Positions 39,300 to 51,524 of a stretch of DNA of 64,000 nucleotides are shown here, piece after piece. Under the pieces are notes generated by a model. The model saw nothing but the letters and a program-made list of their open reading frames with translations, was not told where the DNA came from and did no database searches. The position numbers and the translations under genes are program-made. The stretch is from Taenia hydatigena (Eukaryota > Platyhelminthes > Cestoda > Cyclophyllidea > Taeniidae), in contig JADWOT020000009.1 in the NCBI GenBank assembly GCA_036345935.2, forward strand, positions 8,389,381 to 8,453,380. Direction: 5' to 3'. Numbering within the stretch: position 1 is the stretch's first letter; each line of letters opens with the position of its first letter.

Positions 39300-39831
39300 T
39301 CCGCGTGGGCATAATGACCCATATACACACACACACCTTATCGTCTCTTCCCTTCTCAGGCACAAGGCCTCCTATTGCCTGCCCCTCCTCACATGCCCTC
39401 CTCCTCCTCCTCCTCCTTTTTACCTCCCCTCCACCCACACATGCGTACGTAGGAATGCGCGCAATCGATTTGCGGCCACGCGAATATTCGTGACCAATAG
39501 CTGTGGCGCATTACACGCGTCAGCCAATCGGATCTCTGAGCTGTGCTCAGAAAAGCGTAAGCCGTGCGTACGTGCATGCGCGAACAGGTATGCTCAGAGC
39601 AAAGTACTGTCCGCTGATTGCGTACACACGTAGGCACAGACCTCCAAATTGCACCACGAATTCACTCTCCTTCACACAATCGTGAGTGCGAATAATCGCA
39701 ACACACACACACGGTTACAAAAACACGCCTCTATCCGGCCTGGGTCGTCTTCGGCTGAAGTACTGCCCAAAGCTTCCACACCAAACCACAACCACGTCTT
39801 CAAGCGTCCTGGCGCCTGTGTGTCCATCATC
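39300..39831 (+). promoter_or_regulatory. Putative promoter and 5' UTR of the Kruppel-like factor gene
   Basis: A GC-, CA- and CTC-rich stretch contains two CCAAT boxes in the same orientation, at 39494-39498 and 39524-39528, exactly 30 bp apart (about three helical turns). Paired CCAAT boxes at this spacing suit NF-Y. No TATA box is obvious. The frame upstream of the ATG is open, but ATCATCATGGCC at 39832 is a good initiation context. Confidence 0.45.
39398..39416 (+). repeat. CTC trinucleotide repeat
   Basis: Six uninterrupted CTC units in the putative promoter of the Kruppel-like gene. Confidence 0.85.
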
Positions 39832-42800
39832 ATGGCCGTGAGCTACACCGCCAACATCCCTGACAACTTCGCCAATCACCTTCTACAAGATAACTATGAG
39901 TACAAGGTCTGTTGCTCCTCTCGTCTGTATCATGACAATTTGGAAATGCTTCCTTCACATTTGAATTTGGCATCATGATTTGAACCACCGACTAAATACG
40001 CTAACATTTTATCTTTACAATGCCATTCCTATATTAAGTTCATTAGTTAACCAAAAAAGAAGCATTGTAGCTAATAGTTCACGTGATACTGTTACAGTGG
40101 GTCATATATAATTCTTACTATCTTTCCATTTGAAATTGTTATGCTTAATGTAGCCATTTTTCTCAGTGTAACCTTTGCTTTTCTATGCATTAAATTTACC
40201 AGTCAAGGTTATTTACGCAATTTGAGTTACTCTTATTGGGATATAATACAAGGGTAACTGTTGCACCGCCTCACCAAACTCCTCTTATCATTGGCAAATT
40301 TCGGCAACCCATTTAATCACGCAACGAATGTTCACCAAGGTCAGACAAATTGCTGGTCCACTCGCCTACATGAATGCCAGACGAAACTGCATTTTTGCAT
40401 CTGCGGTAAAGTAATGGCAGCTTTAAGTGGCGGTCGTCTTTAGGCTGAACTAAGTGGTCGGTCCATTGGTAGCATCGCTTTATGAGCTATCGTATTTGCC
40501 CGCCAAGTGCATATGCGGTCGGCAAGGGGAGACAATGTTATCGGAAGGAGATATCTGCGCTTCTAAAAAAACGACGAGACTTGTATTGGTTCTCCCCAGT
40601 GTGTCTAACAAGTGTTAGCGTCCCCTTCGCCTTGCTGGCTGTCTCGATAGCCACATCTCTTGTCTTTTGGTCCATACTTATCGTACCTGATTCCTACAAA
40701 ACGGGGTACATTCATGCGGCGAGCCAGATGCAACAAACAGAGCACTTCATCGTAATTGATGCGGTGGAAAGGGACTGTCGGTCTTTGTAAATGCGGTCGT
40801 AGGAAAGTGGAGCACGCATTTGAGTTAACTGTTCTGTGGTTCCACGTTGTCTAGACCAGCACATGAGGGCCTCTGACCTTCAGGCAATTCATACTGAATT
40901 CTGAACCACCTAGCGTCATGATGATTGTGGGATGACGGCAGGGTTTATGCACAAGTCACATGACCCAGACGCCGACTGAAGTCGCAATGACAATCGTTCA
41001 ATTGGGTCAGCGACGAAATTTTCCTACAGATAAAGCATTTTTGGAAGACAGACCATTCACAAAAATTTGCAGGCTAAATTTAAATAGGCAAATCTCAAAA
41101 AATGGAAATATGACTAAACTATGTAATGGTAGCATCGGTTTTTTTAATTTTATTTTTAAGGAATCATTGGATTACTCATTTTAATAACCAGTAACGATGA
41201 AAAGATTCACTTGACTTTGTCTAAAGCACGTCTATATGCAAGATGGCGAGTTGTGAGACTAAATATGAGATAGCTGGTGAAGTTAGCCAAACAATTTTAC
41301 ACGATGTCGGTCTGAGACATTGGCAGGCCACGCACCGCGTGGCGTTCGAGGGAGCGAAGCTCGCTGCTCTGCAAAAGCAGGTTCCAACAAGCTCCCAGCG
41401 ACAAGGCCTGAAGCCACGAAGCTGTGAGCGTGAATCGTACTGTACGTTGATGTTGATGTGTGCTTGCATGCCTCGTCCTGCAAAGCCGACATTAATGGTC
41501 GTCCTTCGGACATATGCCATGGCGGCAAGCCAATACTCTCCAAGTGAAATGAGTTTCCAAATAAAAGTTTGATAACACTGCCACTCTTCGTCACTAACCC
41601 AGCATTCCTACAAGAGTGTGATTACGATTTGATTGGCTTAACTTTCCCACTCTCATTTTGAAACTTGTACCGTTCTTCCTCGCCTAGAATGTGCAATGTT
41701 CTTTTCTACCACTAAAGCATTTGTATTTAAGGTCCATTTAGTGAACTCCATTGTGACTATACGTACCCCACCTTTACGAAAATGCCGGCCAAAAACGGCT
41801 TTATGAGACCGCCCACGATTATTACCAGCTAAACATGTGAATTTATATCAGTTTGTGATAAGGGCTTGTGACTCATTTATTTGACTCCTCTTTTGTCATT
41901 ATTTATGACTTCGCAAGTTACAATGCATGGTCTGCCCTTTCGTGATGTCCAACTGTTTCCTGGTCCTCCGCAAAGCCGAAAACCACTGATGCGGCATTTC
42001 GTTCAAAAAATGTTTTCTCTCATTTACAGTATTCAAGCTATATGGAAGACAGTAAACGGAACATAATTATCCACAGTCCTTCCAATAAAAGAGGAATGTA
42101 TTTTTTACGGACTACAATAACGCACTTTAATGTTGCAATAACAGCTAACAGGCAGCACATTGGGTTTTAGTAGGCGTTTTGATTCGTTGGTCTTGGGTCA
42201 TTACAACTACCTTCCGTGCTTTTATTCTAATTTTGATTCATCTTTTAAACGCACAGTCGGTTTATCGTTGTTACAGTACAATTAAATGGTGAAGCTTGCA
42301 ATGCTGGCTCATTGGCCACCTCGTAAGACCTAGCCAAGGGTTGGACAATTTAGCATTGGGAATAAATATGCCTAAAATTCACTGACTTACTTTGAACCTC
42401 CAAACAAGAAGTGAATAAAAGCCGACTAACCCTAACTCGATTGTCATCGAGACTTTGTTCTTCATCCAGGTTAAGCATTTGTACAGGTTACAGATAGGCT
42501 AATCCACATAATCTGCAAAATCGGGTGTCATCTCAGAACACAGCGTGGAGGGAGTATTGTGCACGAGGAGTAGGTACTGACACTTCAGAGCTCTCAGGCA
42601 CACTGCCTAGACATTCAGTGATTGCGCGCCTATTGCGTCCTAATGGAGACAGGATTAGGAGCTACCAATGCAGTGACTTCTATGCATGCATTCCCATGGT
42701 CAAGAGCCTCCAAGGCCGAAAGCGCGCGCACAGAGGGTAATTGGCAGTTTGCGTGAGGTTTGAAACACTTTTACCTGCCTCCTCACTGATGATGCGGAAG

Positions 42801-44340
42801 GTGTTGTTGAGTGAGCACTCAAGAATTTCTATCAACCAGGTGTACTGCTGTGTTGATAGTCTGGTCACCGCAGTTAGTGGCTATTCTAATAGAGAGGACT
42901 TTTAAAATGTCGTTGTGGTGAAGGATTAAGATGGGAGAGATTAAATAATTCACACCTCATTCAATGTATCAGCTACATCAAAATCAAATGTATATTCATT
43001 TATTCTCTTCCATGAGTTTAGTCTGGCGTAATTTTTAAAAGCAAAAATGATTTTCGCTTCTCATTTCTCATGACGCCTACGTTTGCATTTCCTTCACTTC
43101 CGTGTAGGCTGTAAACAGGCAGAAAGAGGCTGATGATATTGGAGTTTCTGAATCATAGAATATAAATTTAATTTTTACATTTTAGTCACGCTTATCCTCC
43201 AATTCTTCGACGTTTGAAGGGTATTATCCAAGTGGCGTCTCCGTGACCCCTACAGCAACTTGTGATTCCACTTCGAGCAGTGTTCTCAGCCGGTTTGAAA
43301 GCCACCAAGGAGGAGTCCTGCAAACAGCGCCACAGCAACAGCAACAACAACAGCAACAGATAATAGATTTGGAAGGTCTCGACATTGATTTTATTCTTAG
43401 TAGTTCCGTGGAGCAGCGGGATGAGGCCTCCACGACCGCGTTGGTTTCAACAAGCGCCACCGGTGGTCACTTAGTGCCTCTAGCCCAATCTCCTCAGTAC
43501 ACAACTTCCAATCCCTCCACCTCCACCACCGCCACCTCTGATATGATGTATCCCAAAACCGCGTCCACAACACCCTCTTCTACTACCGTCTTCACTGGTG
43601 TCGTTCCTGCAAGCGGCTTCTCTTACGCCTCCAATTTGGACCAAGTCTCCGTTCCCCAGTACACCACCCTCGGTGCTTCCCCATCCACCGCCCGCTGGGA
43701 GCAACCGGGCTTCTATAGCACTGCCTGCGTCCCCCAATCCTCCTTGCCTCAGTCGGCCTTCAAGGTTGCACGCAAAGACGACCTTCGGTATCCCACCGTC
43801 GGGTATCAATTCTGCCCCCAAATCACCCATCTACCAGATCCCTCCCAGCATCCACCTCCCTCGGCAGCAGTATACCAGACCTCCTTCATCTACTCAAAAG
43901 ATGCCGAGTTTTACTCTCAACGCAGCCTCGTAAATGCATTGACGCCGCCCGCCACACCACCGACGCTCGGTGTGAAGTCGATGCCTACGCGACGGAGGAT
44001 GCGAACCACGGGTGGCAGTAGTGGTGGTGGAGCGAAGTCAACTGTTTCATCGGCTAAGAAAAACGTGGCCTTGATACACATGTGTCCATTCGGTACGTGT
44101 GCCAAGGCCTACTCCAAGTCTTCTCATCTGAAAGCGCATATGCGAGTGCATACAGGAGAGAAGCCGTTTCCTTGCGACTGGGTCGGCTGTAATTGGCGGT
44201 TCGCGCGATCTGACGAACTGACACGACACTATCGAAAGCATACGGGAGACAAACCCTTCAAGTGCAGCGTCTGCCAACGCGCTTTTGCACGCAGCGACCA
44301 CCTCACATTGCACATGAAGAAGCATCGCAATCCTAGCTAA
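39832..44340 (+). CDS. KLF: Kruppel-like transcription factor with three C2H2 zinc fingers (KLF2/KLF4-like)
   Basis: Two plus-strand exons join in phase 0: 39832-39906 ([20 protein letters not shown], then NYEYK; donor AAG|GTCTGT) and 43186-44340 (acceptor TTTTAG, stop TAA), giving 409 aa. Three zinc fingers lie at about 325-347, 355-377 and 385-405, with the CX4C, CX4C, CX2C spacing of KLF/SP proteins. The linkers are TGEKPF and TGDKPF, and finger 2 reads [16 protein letters not shown]. The protein ends four residues after finger 3, as in KLFs. Upstream is a nine-Gln tract (75-83) and then [11 protein letters not shown] (about 89-99), which resembles the LDLDFILSNSL activation motif of KLF4 and KLF2. 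A Ser/Thr/Pro-rich middle and a basic PTRRRMR patch before the fingers would serve activation and nuclear import. The protein should act in the nucleus on GC/CACCC boxes. The short first exon is inferred from phase fit and start context. Confidence 0.88.
39907..43185 (+). other. Intron of the Kruppel-like factor gene
   Basis: A phase 0 intron of about 3.3 kb. A stretch at 41230-41590 is open on both strands and GC-richer than its flanks, which may mark an old insertion. An exon-like minus-strand segment lies near 42772-42880, with a GTAAAA donor and a peptide containing [17 protein letters not shown]. Neither could be assigned. Confidence 0.6.
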
Positions 44341-45026
44341 CACACCACTGACTTACCGTCGCATTTAGCTTCCTTCCTACCTTCTCTGCTGTCGCGAACA
44401 AAAACATCTTCCTAATCAACTCTCTTGACTTTCATTGTCTCGCTTGACAGGCGCGACTCCAGACGACGTACTGAAACATATCACAAATACTACGCATTAC
44501 CCGGCTGTGCACCACATTTGGTTACTGGAACTGTGGACAGTGATGTTTTTAATCGGTTAATTACACCAGACACACACACACCCACACCGGCATGCACATC
44601 CTAGCATAAGCCTATACATATTATTAGACAATCGAGCCCTTTATACGTTATTGTGGACCGACAGGCGTCGATTCCTGGCTGTGAAGTCGCCTTAGAAGTG
44701 TTGAGGACTGGCGAAACTACATGCACAAATTCACCGCATCTTTTAAGCAGTTGAAGTTGTATAAACAAAATGAATGATCCGACCTAACCAACCTTCTCCT
44801 CCTCCCAACATTTAGTATCGCCCGTTTTCACACGTGTTCATTGCTCGCTATCTTCCAGTACACTAATACATTTATTGATACCTTCCTATCCTCTCCATCT
44901 TTTTCTCAGGCTCTAGAAAATGCACCATTTGGGGACGGGGAGTGCACCTGTTTTCGAAACTGAGCTTTTCATGGTTACAATTTCCTACAAAAATATCCTT
45001 TGTTAATTGAGCTGGTGGATTAGGTG

Positions 45027-45032
45027 AATAAA
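45027..45032 (+). terminator. Candidate polyadenylation signal for the Kruppel-like factor
   Basis: The first clear AATAAA downstream of the KLF stop, about 690 bp into the presumed 3' UTR. The cleavage position cannot be read from the sequence. Confidence 0.35.
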
Positions 45033-48000
45033 AACAGTGAAGCCCATTACACGAATCGTGAAGGGAGGTGCGTTACGGAGTCACTAAATTTCCAAAGACC
45101 ACTTGGAAAGGCTTGGAGTCGAGTAGATTTCGTCTCACCTATTAGCTGAATGAATTTATTCGCCTAGGGACCTGGCTCATAACTATTGTGGCTTAAAACA
45201 ACCTGATTATATCCCGAAGTTTAATTTCTGTAAGTAAGAACCAATCCCTATGGAGTGGCAGATTAACGAAGCGATTAAAATACCCGAAATGTTGCTAGTG
45301 TTGCTATGGCTGCATGCCCCGTGCAGCATGGTTTGCAGTCCAGTTTGATCAAAGTGGCTGAACGAGAAGGCACTGCGCTGAGGACAATTTGTAGTTTGCA
45401 GCAGGTGGGGGAAAAATGCATATCCCAAAAAAGCTCCACCGGAAACGTCAGGAGGGAATCACAGTGGAAGCGGTTTTGCAACTAAAAAGGCAAATTTGTG
45501 AGTCTGTTTAACAAAATTAATGCTTGGAGAAATAAACCACACTACGTGGTCTCTATCTTGAAGCTATTGGTATTTTTTGCCGTTTTTCCATTCATTTTAA
45601 TGTGTACACATAATTTGGCCTTCAACGGTCCTTATGGTTCCAATGACGTGAATATCGAGGGAAATAATCGCTGGTGGTCAGGATTGAAGGCCTGGGGCAG
45701 TCCCAGTGGGGCCTTTAAACACATGAAATCAATCAGCTGCCTGGCATGCTTTGTCTGAAAGGAAAGGCCGGGCCATTAAGTAATGGACTTTAGAGAAGCG
45801 ACCACTGCACTTGGCTTCCTTGGTCTACTCTCCCCGTGTCACAGCAATGAAGAGTCATTAAGTTTGAAGAAGAGGTCTGATATTCAAGCCTGTCCTCTCT
45901 GAGCAAACAAGGCCTTGCGTCAATGCTAGTCGATTGAGTAAATGCATGTTTTATACTCAAATCGCGTGACTTGGAAATATTTACGAAGACGTAGAAGCTC
46001 ATCTGATGTGGTCGTGAAAATGCCTTCGTTACTTTATTTACTTTTAAAAAGTTTGCTCGTAAAATCAAAGTAACTTTGTTGCTTTTTTTTAGGCTAGTTT
46101 GAGATTAATGTGTTCGCCTAAGAAGTGGACAGCCTGGTGTCCAGTTGTTCCACTGCGACAAAGTTGTCAGTCAAAATGCGCGATCAGAAGACTGCCATAG
46201 GCTGAGGATGAATAAATCTTGTTGATGCATTTCACAGAGCCCGCTCTAAACTCAAAGATGTAGTCAGTGCACTGAGTAAGCATATGCAAACTGGAGCAGC
46301 AGCAATCTCCTCCACTCGGAGGTGCGCACAGACGAAGGGGTCCAGTTGGTGTGCCACCTATGTACCTGCAAGAGCAATAAATTCTCATCCGTCTTCAACT
46401 CCTTGCAAAGGGAAACGTGTTCTAACAAGTTCACACCTCAATTCGGTAACAATTTTGTCTCTCTTTCTCAAGTTCTTGTTCCTAGGCTCCTTCATGAATT
46501 GGTGATACTTCTGCCTCAGGGCAGGTTTAAGCATATTTTACTAATGTAGACATTAAAATACGCATGCACTGTTCTATCTCTTTCAAATTTCTGTTGAAAT
46601 GATGAGAGCTAAGAACTCTAAAGGTTTCCAGTAACTACTCTGCTTTCCGCTGTTGCAGAGTAAATGTTGAAACTGGTAGATGAATTTACATGGTTATGGA
46701 AGAATTACTAATGTTATTATCCTCACCTTTTAGCAACCCCTTCGCCATGGGATAAGAAGTTTAGCACTTTTCCGAGGGGATCCTCCAGTGGGTAAGGACT
46801 TACGATGTTTAAAGCAAAATCCAATCATACTCGCTAGTTTGGCAGTAAAGCTTTGAGTCAATTAGAAATGACCTCAAGGAATCAAGGGTGGAATAATTCA
46901 ACTCGAGATCTGACTTCACTCTCACACACAGCATTGTCCCAGGGAAAATCACTTGTATCCGGTTCGATGAAGTAGGCAAAGCTACTCCCTCTTATTGGTA
47001 AAAATACATGGAGCTAACTGCTTTTGCCCAATCCTCCGGGCAGAGATTAAGGCAATTTCGTCACGATTTAAAACATTCATTGGGCATTTCTGGGTTTTTC
47101 AGATCTCCCATGCTCGCCTGTTAATCCTCCGCCACCGCCACGCTTCAACGTCCAGTTGCGTTCATTCACTCGGGAGATTTTATGGCATGCCAACAGCACT
47201 CATTCAAGTGATGCCGACACATCAATCATTCTAAAGCTTATCGCTAGATGTTTTAGTTTTGATCAGTCTAATTTTCGACTATAAGGGTCAGTCCGTAGTA
47301 TCAAACAGGGAAAGATTGGAAAATGCTGGCCACATTCATTGAAAACTTGTAAAAGACAGTTAAGCATCCACCCACATGGAGATTCTAGGTCTACAGAATC
47401 GTCCTGATCGCATAGTCTTGGCGCAGCAATGCTATCAATCAATCCATCCATTCATATATTTATAATAATGGTCATCAGCATCCATGGCAATCTCATTCTC
47501 CGCGCCTCTGTAACTGAGAGTGGCAGAGCACGCACGTGCTCACGTACAGACACTCCCGTGTAGCTGTACTCAGGTGCTCACGTATTTTTACTGCGTTGCT
47601 ATAACAACTGTTGTTCCCTTTCTGCTGCCTCCTCTTCCCGCCTATTATGCAGTTCACCAAGGTCTGTGAATCATCCGTGCGTGTTGCGGAGACGTTTTGT
47701 GTTTTAAAGGTACTTCCCATTGACTCATTCTTCTCCTGAAGGGGCCAAGTTTCGCCGTCTTCAAGACTACTATTGCCGTGGGCGGAATGCACAAACCTTA
47801 AAAAGCGCTGCGAATGTAAGGGAGGTACGTTAAGTGTCATTCTGGTGAAAAGTTGCTTTTTTATCAACATCTTTGGTTCCCTTTCTGGTGAGTTTGTTTA
47901 ATTGTCTGTGATGCGTGGGTGTCGCTCATGTCCTTATTCATATTTTCATGTTTTTTTTTGAAAAATGTAGACGTCAGGTAGAGTTTATAGGTAAAGATGC

Positions 48001-51000
48001 CCATGAAAACGCAAATTTTGATATAAAAAATCTAGTACGGAGTATGTATGAGATTCCAGCGTGATGGAATTATATAATCCTGTTTTCAAGTGATAAGTTA
48101 TCAAACGCCTATATGGAAATAAGATTCCTTCACGCTAAATTTCCCCATCAGTTAAAATCTGTATCCTATCAGAACTAAATACAGACCTGGCGCTACATTG
48201 GACAATGGGTACGTGAACTGCTGATTATAGAGGGTCCACCTCCAGAGACCACCAAAATTCAAGTTGTCTTTTAAATGGCAGTTGTATCTTCTCCGACCGA
48301 GTAAGTTCTCCACGCAAGTGTAGACGTGAAGACCGACCATGCCTATGGATTGAGAAAGTCCGCTGCTTTTCACTCGCTATCGCTTCTTTCAAATAAAATG
48401 GTTGGCCAATTTAAGTAAATAAAGTTTTCGCGGATCTTGGTGAGATACAATCCTCCTGCTAATGATTTGGGCCGAGGTAGTGGTGAGTGAGCCGAGTTTC
48501 CGAAGAAGCAGTTCCGATTATTTCACTCCTATAGAGGCGCCTACAATGAACCTTAATTATTCACCACCACCTGAGGCTGCTGCGCCGCAAACGATAAACA
48601 CCACTTTGGCCAGTCAATTGTCTGTGTGCGTGTATTATATGTTATGAATAGTTAATTCAGGCGTGAAGTCCAAAGCTGCGGATGTGACTAATCGTTGTGA
48701 AAAAAACAAATGTGGATATAGATATGGTCTGGCGACGACCAGCCAGTGGAGCTGATTCCTGGACGCCAATTCACCAGTGCACATGAGGCGCCATCCTTCG
48801 TCAATTCGTTCGATTCGGTTTGAGTCCGTTAAAACCAAGGTCGTCGATCGAAATCAGCAAATTCGGACCCACCAATCCGTCCATTGGTGGTCTGATGCGT
48901 TTCTATTGTTGCAGTGAAGCATGGAAGCGGCTGAAGAAATTATGTAAACGAGTGTTGAACCTAAATTTAAACGATTTCCACACAACCTCTAGGTCTGGTT
49001 GGACATGATTTGATTTGCAATTTTGCTGCCTGTCGCCATTCCCATCTCGACTGGAGCTGAGAGTTTTGTGAATACATGCTTCTATTGCATTCAAGGCCTC
49101 CTTTTGAAACAAACTGAGATTAATATCCCCTGGCAGCCAAAAATGGTAAAAAGTTGTCTCCTCCAAATGGTAGCTACACCTAGATATACCCGAAAAGTTC
49201 GAAATTGCACTTGAGCTAATAACTTCATCGTTGTCCAGCTTGATTGTGCTTGGCGTTGTAACCATCCATTGAGGTGCCTAGTTAGGTGGGGCATAGATTA
49301 AACCCTCTTTATATACACATACGCTCTGGGCAATAAATGGGATGGGGATGTTTCTTGTGCTAAACGGCCTCTAGACAGGTCCCGAAATCCAGGCTTCTTT
49401 GCATCACCAAGCAATCACCGGTAGAGTTAATGACTCAAAAGAACTTAATGAAAGGTGGGTTGTAATTTAATTAAATATACTGGCCCTACTCCCAAATCCT
49501 CAAAGGCAATCACCCCATAAACAGGGTGATTAGTGCCCGATGGAACCAGACAACTAAACCTAGAGAGGTCTAAGGGTCGTGTAATTGGGTGACCCATAAA
49601 TGTCAGATAAAATCTTTTGATGGGTCGTATAAAATGGTTTGTTTATGAGTCCAAAATTTTCTATCATAATTAAATGGTCATGTTTCTTGCTGCTTTATTG
49701 CTAAGCTCGTGCTTGGTTTCCTATAATGTGATTAAGTGTGGTGAAAAGAGGAGATGGAGGTAAAACACTCGGACCAATACGAATTATGCTGGTCAACCTA
49801 TTTCTCCCTCCTACATTTAAATCCTGTATTGAAGAGGTTTTGCTTTTTGGTTTCAAACGCCAAACACAATCTCGGCCACTTGATTTTAGCTTGCCGAGGC
49901 TTGCTGCTACTCGGTTGTTGTGCTAGACGGTGAAATACACGCAACCAATTGACAGCAAAATTAAAATTTTGCTCCAAAGGGAGCTTGAATTTGGAACATC
50001 TTTTCTAAAGCTTACATGGTGACTTCACCTGTGCATCTAAAAAGGTAGTTACTATCGCCTAACACGCCAGTTCTGCCATCAACCGATTCTCCCTCAGAAT
50101 GGCAGGCTTCAGCGGCTTACATGCACAATCGCGCCTCAAGCGGTTGTGGTTGGAAAAGCATCACCAGTAAGTGATCTTGATTGCAAGCGGTGACACATTG
50201 GACCGTCATAACCCTCTTAAATGTCCCTCAGTTTAATTGTTTCTGACGGGATGCGTGAATGTGGTTTTAGGGTTAATTAGGTGTATCACTCAGGCTGAAA
50301 TGCAAACGAGCATTGAGTGTGGGGAAGGTAAGGCGATCTCCTTTTCCAGGAGATTTATTAACTCCATAAAACTCCATTTCACTTCTCTCTAAAATGAGCC
50401 AGAAATAGACTTGACTTAAAATATATCATAAATCAAGGCAGGAAAGTAGGTGCGCTTAGGCCCAGTGAGGCATCCCACTTGCCTGAGTAATAAAATCAAA
50501 TCTAACAAATCATATCCCTCTGTTCAGACTCTTTGGTGTTTGAGCGTGAGAATAGGCAAGGTTATGCGTCTCAGGAATTAGGGTTCATTATTTACATGAT
50601 TTATGACGAAGTCTGCAGCTCTATGGGAGGATGGAAACATTCCATGCGCTGATTATGAACGTGCACGGCCTCTTGATCCCTTAGTGAAAACAAAGAGGAG
50701 TAACTGTTATTAGTGAAGTTTGGACACCTCGACGTTTTGCTGAATTGAGGCACGGCTGCGAACGACCTGGCGCCCGTGTGGAGGCGTGGGCTCATAGTGG
50801 AAATACAGGATTCTTTGAAGGTCCTGGTCTAGAACCCAAAGGCCAAAACGATCCACGAAGCAGAGAGCCTGGTGAAATGAAGTCTCCCTACGAACATCGA
50901 CAAAAATGGCGTTTTATCTGTTCCGGAGCTACACAGTCGCAATCAATAAAAGGTCCAAATATTTCAACTAATTTTACGATAATTAAAGGAAAAACACTTG

Positions 51001-51090
51001 CAAGGTTACGTGTGTTTACCAAAGCACACCTCGGTAATCCCCATAACGCCTACCCCCTCGGTCTGCTCCACTTTTAATTCACTCTACATT
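45033..51090. other. Intergenic, no gene recognised
   Basis: AT-rich sequence without a convincing exon. A plus-strand frame at 48462-48647 encodes a Ser/Pro/Ala-rich peptide (including NYSPPPEAAAPQTINTTLAS) that looks like a disordered coding segment, but no splice sites frame it. Confidence 0.5.
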
Positions 51091-51235
51091 AGCACACACA
51101 CACACGGCATGCGCGTTATTTGAATGACCATCGCTAGAGCACACACGCAAAGGGCTTTTTACCCACGGGGAAGGGGAAGAAAGTGGAGGAGGTTTAATTA
51201 TCCAAATTTAACCCTCTCCCTAAACCACTTTTTCC

Positions 51236-51260
51236 CACACACACACACACACACACACAC
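51236..51260 (+). repeat. CA dinucleotide microsatellite
   Basis: Twelve uninterrupted CA units at the left side of a GC-rich promoter-like island. Confidence 0.9.
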
Positions 51261-51299
51261 GAAATTGGTTGTCCAAGAAGTGTTTTGCGCGAGGGTAGG

Positions 51300-51524
51300 A
51301 GGGAGGCATGCAGGCAGAGAGGGAAGGAGGGAGGGGAGACGATTATAGTAGTGTAAGGTGGTAGGGATGGCTTACAGTCAACTCTGTCGTTCACTTCCCT
51401 CTCTTTCCCACCCTCGTGCTTGCAAGTGACATCACGTACGCACCTGCGAATTCAAATAACCGCGCAAGTGCACAAACGCGCCCGGACATTTAGACACACA
51501 GAGCGAGATTTGGGGTGAAACAAC
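51300..51524 (+). promoter_or_regulatory. Promoter-like GC/purine-rich island
   Basis: GGGA-rich, then GC-rich sequence leading into an ATG in strong context at 51525. Its composition is like that of the TARP and KLF upstream regions. No specific transcription factor site can be called with confidence. Confidence 0.3.

Noticed and set aside
43480..43830. Gly-rich minus-strand frame over the KLF gene
   Set aside because: It is the reverse shadow of the KLF Ser/Thr/Pro-rich coding region.
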